A stretch of 64,000 nucleotides of DNA from Dermanyssus gallinae (lineage: Eukaryota; Arthropoda; Arachnida; Mesostigmata; Dermanyssidae), in assembly GCA_003439945.1 (NCBI GenBank), contig QVRM01006121.1, positions 754,501 through 818,500 of the forward strand, written 5' to 3'. Under the pieces are notes generated by a model. That model did no database searches and had not been told where the DNA came from. It saw nothing but the letters and a program-made list of their open reading frames with translations. Below, piece by piece: positions 32,898 to 42,179 of the stretch. The position numbers and the translations under genes are program-made. The stretch's first letter is position 1. Each line of letters starts with the position of its first letter.

Positions 32898-34514
32898 TTA
32901 TTTTGATAGCTTAGTTTTAGATCGTCTCTGGACCGTCGTCCAGTCTGATCTGTTGTTCTCTCCTGTTTCTGCCTCACTTGACGCAGGTGCGACCGGAGGA
33001 GTGTCGCTAGAGGTGGCCTCCTTTTCGATGAGCTCAACCTCCGGTTGGGAGGGGGCCCTTGACCCGGAGGGTCCGCCATTAAGCTCCACTCTCTCTGCCT
33101 CGGGGCGCTTTGTTGGCATGTAGGGCTGTTGCCCAGCCTCTGTCCTGCATTTTCGCTCACGGAGTACCAGCTCTCTGTGCATCGGGCATGACATCGCATC
33201 CGCGCGATGACCCTCAGTATCGCAGGCTATGCACTTCATGCTCGCCGAGGTGCAGTCTCTTGTCTTGTGCCCAATGGTTCCACAACGCAGACAGAGGCAT
33301 CCCTCGATGGGTTTCTCAAGTGCGCAAGCTTCCGCGCGATGGCCAGGGCGCTGGCAGCGGTGGCATATTGGGGGCCTGTACCATAGATCTGGACGGCAGT
33401 TGCGGCCTGCCAATCTGACTGTCGTGAGCTTTGACAGACGTCGGGCCAATGGGGCGGGTAATCGCGCCAAGGCGTACCAGCGCCCGTTTCGACCTTGACG
33501 AGGTTCGGTAATTGCGACCAAGGAGTGATCCGTCACTCCTAGGTACGCGGTGAGGTCGGCCTTTATCTGGGACTCGCTCGACAGGGGGTTGATACCCCAT
33601 AATGCGACCTCTAGGGTAGGGTCAAATAGCTTGGCAGAGGCCTCCAGTCCCGCGTCGCGGATTTTAGTACTCAGCCGTTCTCCTGCTCCTGGTGTGATTT
33701 CACCCAGTCGGATTGCTACGTCCCCGCTAGATGTTTTCTTCACTTCGCAAATAATCGTGTCCGCCGCAATGTCTGCGTTAAGGTTTTCTCTGACGGTCCG
33801 CAGCGTGTCAGCGAAGGTTTTGCCATTGCCGACTTTAACTAGTATTGAGGTTGTATGTCTATAGGGGGCGGGTGGAGGTGTTCGTGGCTGGATACTTGGT
33901 GGCGGTCCGGTGGGCCCTGCTTGAGCCGTGCGGGTTTTGTGTAGCGCCAGTCTCCCAGGAGTGGGTGACTGAGCCACCAGCATTGCCATTATTCGGTGGA
34001 ACGTAATGGTGCGCATATCCGGGGGAACGTAGAGGAGGGGCAGGGTGTCATTCGGAGCTTGGTCTGTCATAAGGAGGATTCGGTGTATAACCGCTCGCAT
34101 CAGAGTCAAAGATGTTTCATCCGTAGTGGCATCCTCGTGTTTTGGTGGCAGGATGCCTACTACTAATCGATGTCCTTGCTGGGGGGTAGGCGCGGGGTCG
34201 GTGATAGTCTCCACAGCCTCGCCCAGGACTACGGCAGTGCCGGGAGATGAAGACGTTATGGATTGAAGCGAGGGATAAGCGGCTAGGAGCTTTTGGAAGA
34301 ATCCTGTGTTCGGAATTCCTGTCGGACCAGAAGGCCTCGGATCCTCTTGTGAGTCACGAAGTCTTCCAGTGATAGCGGAACTCTCTGAGTCGCTGTGATG
34401 GGCCATGGAAGCTTTGCTACTCGCAGGTAGTCTTCCGCTGTTTGAGCGTTTGGTATCTGCTCGTCCAAATGTGCCTGATGAGCCGCATTTGTTTCTGCCG
34501 CGCATTTGGGGCAT
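32898..34514 (-). CDS. LINE ORF1 (gag), main part with three zinc knuckles
   Basis: An open frame of 538 codons. The C-terminal third has three consecutive knuckles: CHRCQRPGHRAEAC, CLRCGTIGHKTRDC and CIACDTEGHRADAMSC (about 33180-33370). Before them is the central gag region with KVGNGKTFADTLRTVRENLN and ITEPRQGRNGRWYALARLP. Three CCHC knuckles are usual for R1-clade ORF1, which binds element RNA in ribonucleoprotein particles. The true N-terminus is in another frame (34283-35185), overlapping by 232 bases, so one frameshift splits the gene. The first Met of this frame is not the natural start. ORF2 begins within a few bases of its stop. Confidence 0.85.
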   Translation of the reverse strand: MPQMRGRNKCGSSGTFGRADTKRSNSGRLPASSKASMAHHSDSESSAITGRLRDSQEDPRPSGPTGIPNTGFFQKLLAAYPSLQSITSSSPGTAVVLGEAVETITDPAPTPQQGHRLVVGILPPKHEDATTDETSLTLMRAVIHRILLMTDQAPNDTLPLLYVPPDMRTITFHRIMAMLVAQSPTPGRLALHKTRTAQAGPTGPPPSIQPRTPPPAPYRHTTSILVKVGNGKTFADTLRTVRENLNADIAADTIICEVKKTSSGDVAIRLGEITPGAGERLSTKIRDAGLEASAKLFDPTLEVALWGINPLSSESQIKADLTAYLGVTDHSLVAITEPRQGRNGRWYALARLPAPLARRLSKLTTVRLAGRNCRPDLWYRPPICHRCQRPGHRAEACALEKPIEGCLCLRCGTIGHKTRDCTSASMKCIACDTEGHRADAMSCPMHRELVLRERKCRTEAGQQPYMPTKRPEAERVELNGGPSGSRAPSQPEVELIEKEATSSDTPPVAPASSEAETGENNRSDWTTVQRRSKTKLSK

Positions 34515-35185
34515 TCGCCCACGGACAACTCTAGGGGAGGAAGCCCCGCCTCCGCACTTTTGTTCCTCGCGCTTAATGCCGCGTCCCTTTCCTCCTTAGC
34601 GGCGTTAACGAGATCAAGAGCCTCGTCACGTTGGGCTACAAGCAACGCCAGCTCCTGTTGCATCTTGAACTGGCGTTGGTCCGCGCCAAGCCGGGCTTCC
34701 CGTAACGCCGTCAGGATTGTCTCGGCCGCCGATTGCACCTCGCGGAGGTCGAGTTGTATCTTTTGCGATAGGTATTTGAGTTCTTTAAGGGTGTTCCTTG
34801 GCTCGCAGTGGATCGCAATATAAGCGCAGTCCTCAGCAAGAGCAGCATAGGCGTCTTCAAAGGCTTGTCGGGCCTCCTCGTCTACTCCGGAAGCACGGTG
34901 TCTGAGTCGAGGGCTGAAAGGGGGTGGAGTGTCTGCTTGCCGTTTGCGGGTGTTGGTGGGTCCGGCGTGGTCATGGTTCGTTTCGGCAAGCACCAAGTCG
35001 GTGACCATTTCTTTAGGGTTGGGGTCGATGGCGGGCTGTGTAGGGACAGTGCGAGTTTCGCCAGGGAGACGGGGTAAGGTTTCTTTGGTGGTCAGAGAAG
35101 GGTCGGCGCGCGTAGCGCTAGAAGTGGGGGCAAGAAGGTCCTGTTGCCGAAGCGACTTGGGGATTGGGGAGCGTTGTGGCGGCAT
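34283..35185 (-). CDS. LINE ORF1 (gag), N-terminal part
   Basis: An open frame of 300 codons starting at MPPQRSPIPKSLRQQ. It has a Pro/Thr-rich head, then a long predicted coiled coil (KELKYLSQKIQLDLREVQS to about ALSARNKS), then ELSVGECPKC. The frame overlaps the main gag frame at 34283-34514 and is joined to it only through a frameshift, either a mutation or programmed. A mutation is more likely, because the endonuclease is also frameshifted. The start is the first Met after a 5' UTR of about 0.8 kb. Confidence 0.75.
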   Translation of the reverse strand: MPPQRSPIPKSLRQQDLLAPTSSATRADPSLTTKETLPRLPGETRTVPTQPAIDPNPKEMVTDLVLAETNHDHAGPTNTRKRQADTPPPFSPRLRHRASGVDEEARQAFEDAYAALAEDCAYIAIHCEPRNTLKELKYLSQKIQLDLREVQSAAETILTALREARLGADQRQFKMQQELALLVAQRDEALDLVNAAKEERDAALSARNKSAEAGLPPLELSVGECPKCAAETNAAHQAHLDEQIPNAQTAEDYLRVAKLPWPITATQRVPLSLEDFVTHKRIRGLLVRQEFRTQDSSKSS

Positions 35186-36016
35186 CGTTCCGACCGATCA
35201 CCTCCTAAGAGGAAGGAGTGATCGGGAAGAGCTTGTTGTTCTCCGTCCAACGATGTCTCGCTCGCTGTTGTGCCGTGATCAGAAGCTGAGATATTGCGGA
35301 TCAAAGTTTCTTAGTAAGTCTTAGAAAATAGAGTTATTCCCTCTTTCAAGGCGAGTCTTCCAAGGAACACCGGTGTCTCCGTTATAAAACGTCTCCCTAT
35401 TGGGAGGGGCTTTTTCACACAAAAGCCGCTTTAAGATAGCCGCATCGGTGTCCTTTTAACTTTCACCAATGTGCTCGTTGACACCTTCTCCGTGTCTTGT
35501 AGCTGAAAGGTGTGTATATAAGTGCGATCGTGCTCTGCAGTATCGGCCGGGCTATTCACCAGTCTATTGCTGAGATGGGCCCACCAAGCATGTCACCGGA
35601 GACACGCTCAGACGACTGTAGCAACTCGTGCTGGCTCCCACGGCCCGCATGGAAAGCTCGGCTCACCTTAGCTGGGATGGCAATGTCTATTTGGCAAGAG
35701 ATGCCCTTTCTGCGATTGTATCCGGTGTGTCTCCTTCCCTACGGAGAGGGCTGCGTAGGTGACCTCGCCGGGTGGGCTGCACCCGTGGCGCCGCCCTGGT
35801 GGTCGGAATCGGAACTAACTCTTACCACTGCGCTGGACACCGCCAAAGGCAACGGACGCGTTTGTGGTAGCTCCAGACACCCAGCAACACGACACCGCAC
35901 AGACACTTATCACCAAATCACCAAATTCAATCGAAATCCGTCTCGAAAACACACGGGAGCGCGTGACCGCACTCGACGACTGTCAGCAGACGACCCGGTT
36001 GTTCATCGCAGTATCT

Positions 36017-36300
36017 AGTGTGACCCCGAGGTAGCAGGCTACTCTTACCATTTTGATGTTCACGCCGTCAAGCTGTAAAGTAAGCGGACGGATCTCCCGG
36101 CTGTAATTTGGAAGCTGACCTGGCCGTTGACAAGTGTTCGTGCTTTGAGGTAGCCGGAAATAGGTTTTACTACGAGAAGAATTTCTTTCGTATCAGTGTG
36201 TCCAAAATGGTTTACCATGGTAGACTGTTGAAAGCGTTCTTAACGTCTAGAAGGGCGACTAGAAGGAGCTGCCGTGTCATGGTGGAACTGCATAGCAAAT
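36017..36300 (-). pseudogene. Older R1-like LINE, 5' part left of the nested insertion
   Basis: The minus strand reads RQLLLVALLDVKNAFNSLPW (RT motif A, about 36225-36285), then after a deletion LQLDGVNIKM and VACYLGVTLDTA, ending exactly at the duplication at 36016. Removing the young element restores LDTAMNGLRHIKKA across the junction. Motifs B and C are lost in the internal deletion. Confidence 0.8.
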
Positions 36301-36312
36301 CCGCTTAACGGA

Positions 36313-36335
36313 ATATATATATATATATATATATA
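36313..36335. repeat. Short (TA)n run
   Basis: About 23 bases of TA repeat. Confidence 0.95.
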
Positions 36336-36441
36336 ATGATTGTTATATGTATCTTTACTTTCCTTTGTGATAGCAGAGAAGTCAAATGGCAGCCGCCTGT
36401 AAGGGTGTATTTATATATGGATTCATAATCATAGATCCGTG

Positions 36442-38317
36442 CACCGACCAGAACTCTTCTACCTATGAGAAGAGTACAAAGAAGCACGAAAAGCCTTACA
36501 TAAGGCCACTAAGATTAGTAAAAAAAAACACTGGATCTCTCTGGGTGAGGAGGTCGAGGGAAACCCTTGGGGCAAAGGATACATGATTGTGCGAAAAAAA
36601 TGCGCCACGCATAGTCGCCTTTACCTGTAGAAGTGGCGCGACCGATTGTAAATGCGCTCTTTTCACAAAGACCATTGCCGGAGTCGGTACTCTTTGAAGA
36701 AACCTCAGATCTTTCCTTCGAGCCAATCTCAATCCAAAAGATTAGAATTGTAGCTGAACGCATACGACCAGGGAAAGCGCCGGACCCAGATGCTGTCCCC
36801 CCTCAAGCAGTACGCGTACTCCTAAAGAACCATCCAAAGGTATTCAAACGCATGATGGACACAATTCTCACCAGCGGAGAATACCCAAAGTGTTGGAAAA
36901 CGGCACGCCTAACCCTTATCCCGAAACCCGGGAAGCCACAAGGAGACCCCTCAGCATACCGCCCTATAAGCATGCTCTCCTGCCTATCCAAGGCAGCTGA
37001 GCACATTATCAACGGTCGACTAGTTACAGAATTAGAAGACAAGAAGGCGCTGTCAGAAAACCAGCATGGCTTCCGCGCCGGGCACTTTACACACTCGGCT
37101 ATCAGCAAAGCTCTAAACATAGCAGAAACACAAAGAAATTCACCTATCGCAAACCGGGCGCACTGCCTGGCCGTCCTTATTGATGTCAAAAACGCGTTTA
37201 ATACGCTCTCGTGGGACGCCATAAACCAAGCACTTGGAAATAAAGGCGTGTCTTATGATGGAGTACTAAGACTGCCGCATCCCCCAGGAGTTTTTTCTAT
37301 CGCCTACGCAGACGATCTGGCACTGATCGTTACCGCCAGTGACGAGGATTTGCTCGAAGGTACAGCCAACGGAGCCTTGGTGGATATCCGACAACACCTC
37401 CGCACGCTTGGCCTTAAACTGGCTTCACAAAAAACGGAAGCAATCCTTCTAAACGGTTTGAAGCGTCCTCCACGCAACCAAAATTTACACCTGGAAGGCC
37501 ATCCAATAACATCCACGCCCGTGGTCAAGCACCTGGGCGTGATCCTGGATAGAGCTCTCACAGGAACACCTCATGTGCGCTATGCCGCTAAAAAAGCAGC
37601 CAAAGCCTCAGCAGAGTTACGGAAAATCCTCCCACGGATCAGAGGAGCAAGCGACTCTCGGTGCCGACTCTTAGCATCAGTAATAGACAGCATCATGTTA
37701 TACGCCGCACCCTTATGGGAACGCACGACTACAAGAGCTACAACACGTCGCCTCTTCAACAAGACCCAAAGACCTATGGCGCTTAACCTAACACGAGCAA
37801 ATTGCACGGCTTCCACTGCAGCCGTACAGGTACTCTCCAGACAAATTCCCTGGGACTTAAGAGTAAAAGAATTGGCATCAAGAAACCCTGTCCCGCCGCA
37901 TGTGCAACTCAGGGGAGCCGGATGATGTTAGGCACTGCTATGAGCGGTGCTCCTTCTTCGACACTGAGCGAGAGCTATTGTCCCGGAACCTAGGACTGCA
38001 GAACCCCCTGACATGCCAGGCCCTTGTAGAGGCACTCCTCAAAGATCACAAATCCTGGATTCTGGTAAGAAGATTCGCACAAGGTATCTCTGAAGCGAAA
38101 ATAACCGCTGCACAAAGCCGAGCAGCCTAAATGGCAAGAAGAGTGGCCAGGTGAAGTAATCTCGAGAAGGCAGTACTGCGGCCAACCCCCGTCAAGGAGC
38201 AAAGAGGACGACTGGATTTTAGTGGGTGCGAGTCCCACACTACCGAGGCTTTAACAACGTCGCCCGGTGTGCATAACGCAATTTACCAATTACCTCTATA
38301 AAAAAAAAATAATAATA
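36442..38317 (+). mobile_element. Internally deleted R1-like LINE
   Basis: The insert is bounded by a 17-bp target-site duplication, ATAATCATAGATCCGTG, at 36425-36441 and 38318-38334. It begins within ORF2 (5'-truncated), carries an RT lacking motif B, and has the C-terminal zinc region (CNSGEPDDVRHC, about 37900-37935, frameshifted) and the shared 3' hairpin (GGATTTTAGTGGG...CCCACACTACC, 38211-38244). It ends CCTCTATAAAAAAAAA followed by AAT repeats. It landed 31 bases upstream of the exon at 38349. Confidence 0.9.
36633..37925 (+). pseudogene. RT of the deleted LINE, motif B missing
   Basis: An open frame of 430 codons from a related but distinct R1-like family. It has RPGKAPDPDAVPPQAVRVLL, YRPISMLSCLSKAAEHII, NQHGFRAGHFTHSAI, motif A VLIDVKNAFNTLSW (37178-37202 region), then at about 37245-37262 a jump straight to GVLRLPHPPG and motif C IAYADDLALIV (about 37300-37320). 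The segment that should hold motif B (PQGSxLGP) is gone, yet the frame stays open. Such a protein could not be a normal polymerase. The thumb with LASQKTEAILLNGLK follows. The frame ends early, before the zinc region. Confidence 0.85.
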
Positions 38318-38348
38318 ATAATCATAGATCCGTGATATTGCTTCGCAG

Positions 38349-38552
38349 TCCAGACTACGAGGTGACACGGAAAATATGGTGGCCGCCGTAAGGGCATGGC
38401 CTATTTTTGCGGGCTGGGTGGCGCTTGCCTGCAGCCCCAGACTCCTGACCGCCGCCCGGCTATTCAGCCGTCGCAGCCTTCTCCAGGGGCCCGTGAAGTT
38501 TTGGGAATTCGAGGGTGAAAAGCCCTATACTCCAGACTATATTCTGACTGAA
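38349..38552 (+). CDS. Probable CD36 gene 1 exon with second membrane segment
   Basis: Acceptor TGCTTCGCAG|TCC and donor ACTGAA|GTAAGC frame 68 codons, in phase 0 at both ends. The product reads SRLRGDTENMVAAVRAWP, then a hydrophobic stretch IFAGWVALACSPRLL followed by basic AARLFSRRSLL and a polar tail with EKPYTPDYILTE. Near their C-terminus CD36/SCARB proteins have a polar helix, a membrane segment and a short cytosolic tail, which this resembles. The position between the gene 1 ectodomain and the start of gene 2 fits. The hydrophobic stretch is weak and sequence identity to the family is not obvious, so assignment to gene 1 is inference. At least one exon upstream is missing. Confidence 0.5.
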
Positions 38553-38761
38553 GTAAGCCCGCAAGGAAAGGCTCTCCCCGCCACATAGCTTATTAATGCA
38601 TTTATTGTATAATGACGATACTTTAAATGCACTGAATCTATTCTTAGTACACTATGACTATTCATGAAATTCATGATAAGTATATCAGCACCCAATTAAG
38701 GTGTGCGCGTCTTGCTGTAAATTAACATATCATACTTTGGATAAGCTTATTCTCTAGGTAG

Positions 38762-38848
38762 ACGGTATTACGAGAGGCCTTCGTCACTGTTCAGATTAGA
38801 CAGACTAATCTCCAACAAAGTGTCCGCTATCAGGAAATTAAACGAAAG
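38762..38848 (+). CDS. Probable tail exon of CD36 gene 1
   Basis: Acceptor TCTCTAGGTAG|ACG and a strong donor GAAAG|GTAAGTAG. The 29 codons are open in phase 0 (TVLREAFVTVQI, then RQTNLQQSVRYQEIKRK), which suits the phase of the exons on either side. A second acceptor four bases upstream (CTCTAG|GTAG at 38758) gives another open frame, RRYYERPSSLFRLDRLI, but would not match the phase-0 donor before it. Cytosolic tail sequence is expected here. Confidence 0.4.
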
Positions 38849-39078
38849 GTAAGTAGTTAGGTGTAGCTTAAACGTGTGACATGTGTACATATACCCATGC
38901 CCACCGGTTTAAATTATTAAGAAACTGTCATCTGACCCGGAGGAATATCCGCGCCGAAAACAGAGACGGCGCGCAATGAAAGCGAGGCCATTGACCGTAT
39001 TACCTGTGTGACATACATAAAGGGTATCGTGATGACATCGGCGTAACTATGCCCGACTGGGTGCTCAGAACAATTCAG

Positions 39079-39372
39079 AGACAATTGGAGGGGCCGGAAT
39101 CGTCCTGGAGCAGTGAGGATCCCTCCGACGAGGTCCTTTCTGATGCAGGGAGCGCTTCGTGGTCGACTATCTCGGCAAGGCTCATCTCGTCTGTGCAGAA
39201 AAGTGCAGCATCGGAACTTTCCGGTCGCACAGCAGTTGCTGATCGGGAGGAGAATTATGTGTTCTTATTTATCCTGTTGCTTGAAAGACGACGTTTTGAG
39301 ACGTTTATACATCCCAAATATGTTGATTCGGCATATATTATTGGTGTGGCAAAAATCAGTTTAAGTTATTAA
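39079..39372 (+). CDS. Probable last coding exon of CD36 gene 1
   Basis: Acceptor AACAATTCAG|AGACAA, then 97 codons to a TAA stop. The product is acidic and Ser-rich (GPESSWSSEDPSDEVLSDAG), then ARLISSVQKSAASELSGR and a more hydrophobic end (FLFILLLERRRFETF). A related last-exon copy exists at 28218-28640. An AATAAA at 39539-39544 lies 167 bases after the stop. A tail of this length is long for the family. The true start could also be 39069, ten bases upstream, if the previous exon uses its other frame. Confidence 0.42.
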   Translation, partial: RQLEGPESSWSSEDPSDEVLSDAGSASWSTISARLISSVQKSAASELSGRTAVADREENYVFLFILLLERRRFETFIHPKYVDSAYIIGVAKISLSY

Positions 39373-39538
39373 GGTAAGAATGAATGTGTTTACCTCTGTT
39401 GTTAAGTGTCCTGGTAAAATTCTCTCCTCATCCGTATTTATAGACATACGACAGGTAACAATATCTAAATTAATAAAAATAGCATTATAAACATGTAAGC
39501 ATTGCATTTAGAACTGTATTTTTGCTTGGCGCATTTTT

Positions 39539-39544
39539 AATAAA
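39539..39544 (+). promoter_or_regulatory. Candidate poly(A) signal of gene 1
   Basis: AATAAA, 167 bases after the stop at 39372, inside sequence conserved with the last-exon copy at 28580 (where it reads CATAAA). Confidence 0.4.
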
Positions 39545-39559
39545 GCAAAGCGCTGAAAC

Positions 39560-40417
39560 GAACACATTTTTCAGACTAAACCTAAGACTTCATTGGACAC
39601 ATTTTGTTGGTAGGAGAAGAATCATCTGTGATTATCTCATCGGTGGCTCAGTCGTCAGGGAACTGAAACACTTAACGTTGAGAATTTTTTGCGCCCCGGT
39701 AATCGTAATTACGTTCTAAACGCATTTTAAGATTTTATTAGGCCTCGAATTGTAATTACTTACTAGGACGTAAGATTAAATAACATTTAATATAGATGTG
39801 AGCCACTACCACAAAGACAGAATATATTGTATGATGTTTACGCAGCAGTTGTGTTTCATTTCAACTCTTACTATTATTATTAATTATTATATTTATTCTC
39901 TTTGAGTACTTTCACAGAGTTATTCTATTTGAACTCTTTGAGTACTTTCACACAACAGTAAAACATGTTTTTTTAGAGAAATCATATGACTGACTCTAGA
40001 ATTAATTTCAAGCATCAACGTGCTACGGCTGCGAAGTATTCACGCGTAAAGTATCTATGTGTGTCGCTGGTCATTTTTTTGTTAACAGAATAGCCAACCA
40101 CATTGCATACGCCCATGCGTTTATTCTTCTTTCGCATCACATTTTCCTACTCTTTAGCCTCAACGCGAAAAAAACGACGAAATCGTACGGTACCAGTCGA
40201 AACTACCGTTACCCGTGCTCGTCAGCCGGAGTTTCGCCACAACTATGCACCTACATGCTACGCAGATTGTTATGATCAGTAAGTAAACTTTACGGTGCAG
40301 TAAGCGTAAGGTATTTCAACCTTACAGTGTGACTATAATGATTTTAAGAACAGCATCTTTGTTATAGTAGGTTATGGCGTGGTTTGGAACCACCCAGATT
40401 GGTAGATCGAACGTTTT
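39560..40417. other. Intergenic sequence
   Basis: AT-rich. Two near-identical stretches, TTTGAGTACTTTCACA at about 39901 and 39939, form a short direct repeat. No gene is seen. Confidence 0.5.
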
Positions 40418-41104
40418 ATGAACGGTTTGGATACGTGTTCCTTCAGCAACAAAGTAATGGGATGCGTAGCGTTTCTGTTTCCTCGTTTGCGTGTTCTCGA
40501 GAACGAATTGGCGCAGTTAAAGATGTCACATATGTTGGTGCCTAAACTCGCGTCGGATGCCGAACCGCTTGGCGCCGGTCAGAACTCCACTCAAGCTCTC
40601 ACTCGACAACCGAAGAAGACTGTGTTGGTAATGGGGAACCGCATACTTGAGCCTTTGAGACCAGCACTGAGGCATCTCTTACCAAAAAAATACACCGATA
40701 AAGTTGCGCTCGACGTCGAGGATGGATATGCAGTGTATTACTGAGCAGGCAGAGAAACAATCCAGTTATGACGAGTAGCTGTGTTCCTTTAGGCTGGATA
40801 CCACAGGTGTATGAGGTTCGAGATTGTATCGTACGTATTAACTGTTGAAGCCGTCGGTGCAGGACTGAAGCGTGATCACCCTAAATCCGAACTTCATATG
40901 CTGCCTGTACCTCTATTTTCTGCAAACTGCAAAGCAGCAAATAATGTCTTTGCTAAAAAAGCTTCCATGGACAGGGTCACCTTCTCAGCGTTTCCCCTGA
41001 CATTTACCCAGCGCGAAGTCGTACTAAGCAGCCGTGTCGACTCCACGACAGTGGCCTGGCTGAGGCAACGGTCGTGGAGTCGACAAATCCCAGTGGACCT
41101 TTAA
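40418..41104 (+). pseudogene. LINE ORF1 remnant with SGNH-like domain
   Basis: Plus-strand pieces: a heptad-like stretch RVLENELAQLKMSHM (coiled coil), then KKTVLVMGNRILEPLRPALR, which fits SGNH block I with GDSN changed to GNRI, and further on SELHMLPVPLFSANCKAANN, which fits the middle of such esterase domains. The frame is interrupted at 40741 and the catalytic Ser is gone. It is followed by an endonuclease and an RT on the same strand, so the three appear to be one decayed LINE. Confidence 0.45.
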
Positions 41105-41229
41105 ATCAGCCCCAGCTAAGCAGCCAGACCTCGCATGCTCAGATGAGCCCAACGCGTCAGGAGTTTGCCAGAGGAATTGCCAAGAGGAATTCGCCATCCT
41201 ACAAATCCACCCAACGACAGGCCAGCGAA

Positions 41230-41870
41230 TCACCGAATCACCAAAAATTGCTTTCTGGAACTGCGACGGTGCTTACTGTATCACTACTATCCCCGATAGC
41301 TCTAGAGGGCGTAGATATTTTAGTGTTAACGGCGTGCACTCTGCTTTGCCTCTACGCTATCCACTCTATAGCCCAGACGGTGAGAGGCGCCGGGCGCCCC
41401 AACGGAGTAATGTCAACTTTCTGCAATCATCGGGTCGGGGACCTCCATATTGCACTGGGTAAAAACAACGTCATTGCTTTACACAACTATATACTATAAA
41501 CACCGTGGCAGCATATGTTCGTCCTCCCAAAAAAAGTCTGCCTTGAATATGGTGGAGAATATTCTTAGCGGCTTACGCGGAGTGCCTGCTGCAGTCCTGC
41601 TTAAAATTTGTGGGAGATTTCAACGCTCGCTTAGATCGGCCGACCTCGAGCCGCACAATAGCCCTTAGAGAAAAGTTATCGGACTTCAGATGCTGCATCG
41701 TCAGTCCGTCTACTGTCCCAATCTTCATCAAGCACAATGGAAGCTCTGAAATTGACGTGTTTGCAATAAACGTGACGGCCAACAAGGCAACATTTGTTAG
41801 GACTAATCACTCGCCAAGAGAAGGTGCTCATATCAGGTTGCACATTCCAGTTGCAATAGACCTTTAGCTA
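41230..41870 (+). pseudogene. LINE endonuclease remnant
   Basis: Starts with KIAFWNCDG (about 41245-41270), the usual opening of an ORF2 endonuclease, and includes FVGDFNARLDRPTSS (41608-41650) with the Gly-Asp-Asn motif, then SSEIDVFAINVTANK and the region VRTNHSPREGAH in place of SDHxP. It is out of frame in the middle. Confidence 0.6.
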
Positions 41871-41984
41871 CAATCTCTGGTGTCGTTTATTGAGAAGGAG
41901 AAGCCGTTGTCTCGAAGCCTAAGTAGGGAGGCCCTGGCAAAAATAACTCAAAACGCACGGAGATGCCTGACGAGGGCTTGTCCC

Positions 41985-42080
41985 GCTATGACATCCCGAC
42001 AGGGATCGAACCGGCGACACCACGGTAGATGACAACCATGACTAGCGCACTAGTCCCCTAGACCACGCTGCCACTATTTC
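41985..42080 (-). repeat. tRNA-derived SINE, family A, copy 3 (head)
   Basis: The complement of GGGATCGAACCGGCGAC (B box, 42003-42019) and of GACTAGCGCACTAGTCCCC (42040-42058) matches the tRNA-like head of copies 1 and 2. It interrupts the LINE between its endonuclease and RT, so it arrived later. Confidence 0.7.
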
Positions 42081-42179
42081 AAGACTATGTAGAAACTTGA
42101 AACATCCCTTCTCCGAGAGTCCGAGCGCCTACCTCATAGGTGGCTCGCTCGTACTGCCCTTACACCCTGCCCGCTTAAC

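Larger units (their letters stand above)
29676..36001 (-). mobile_element. Near full-length R1-like LINE, nested
   Basis: A 6.3 kb non-LTR element flanked by a perfect 15-bp target-site duplication, TTCATCGCAGTATCT, at 29661-29675 and 36002-36016. Read on the minus strand, a 5' UTR of about 0.8 kb (36001-35186) is followed by ORF1 (gag, 35185-32898, with a frameshift), then by ORF2 (endonuclease, worn, 32893-32210; RT and C-terminal zinc, 32209-29888). The 3' UTR carries the shared hairpin and ends in an A-run of about 12. A 5'-truncated sister copy with about 97 percent identical protein lies at 44709-45878. R1-clade assignment rests on domain order and gag/RT style. Unlike true R1 it is not in 28S rDNA. 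Confidence 0.9.
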
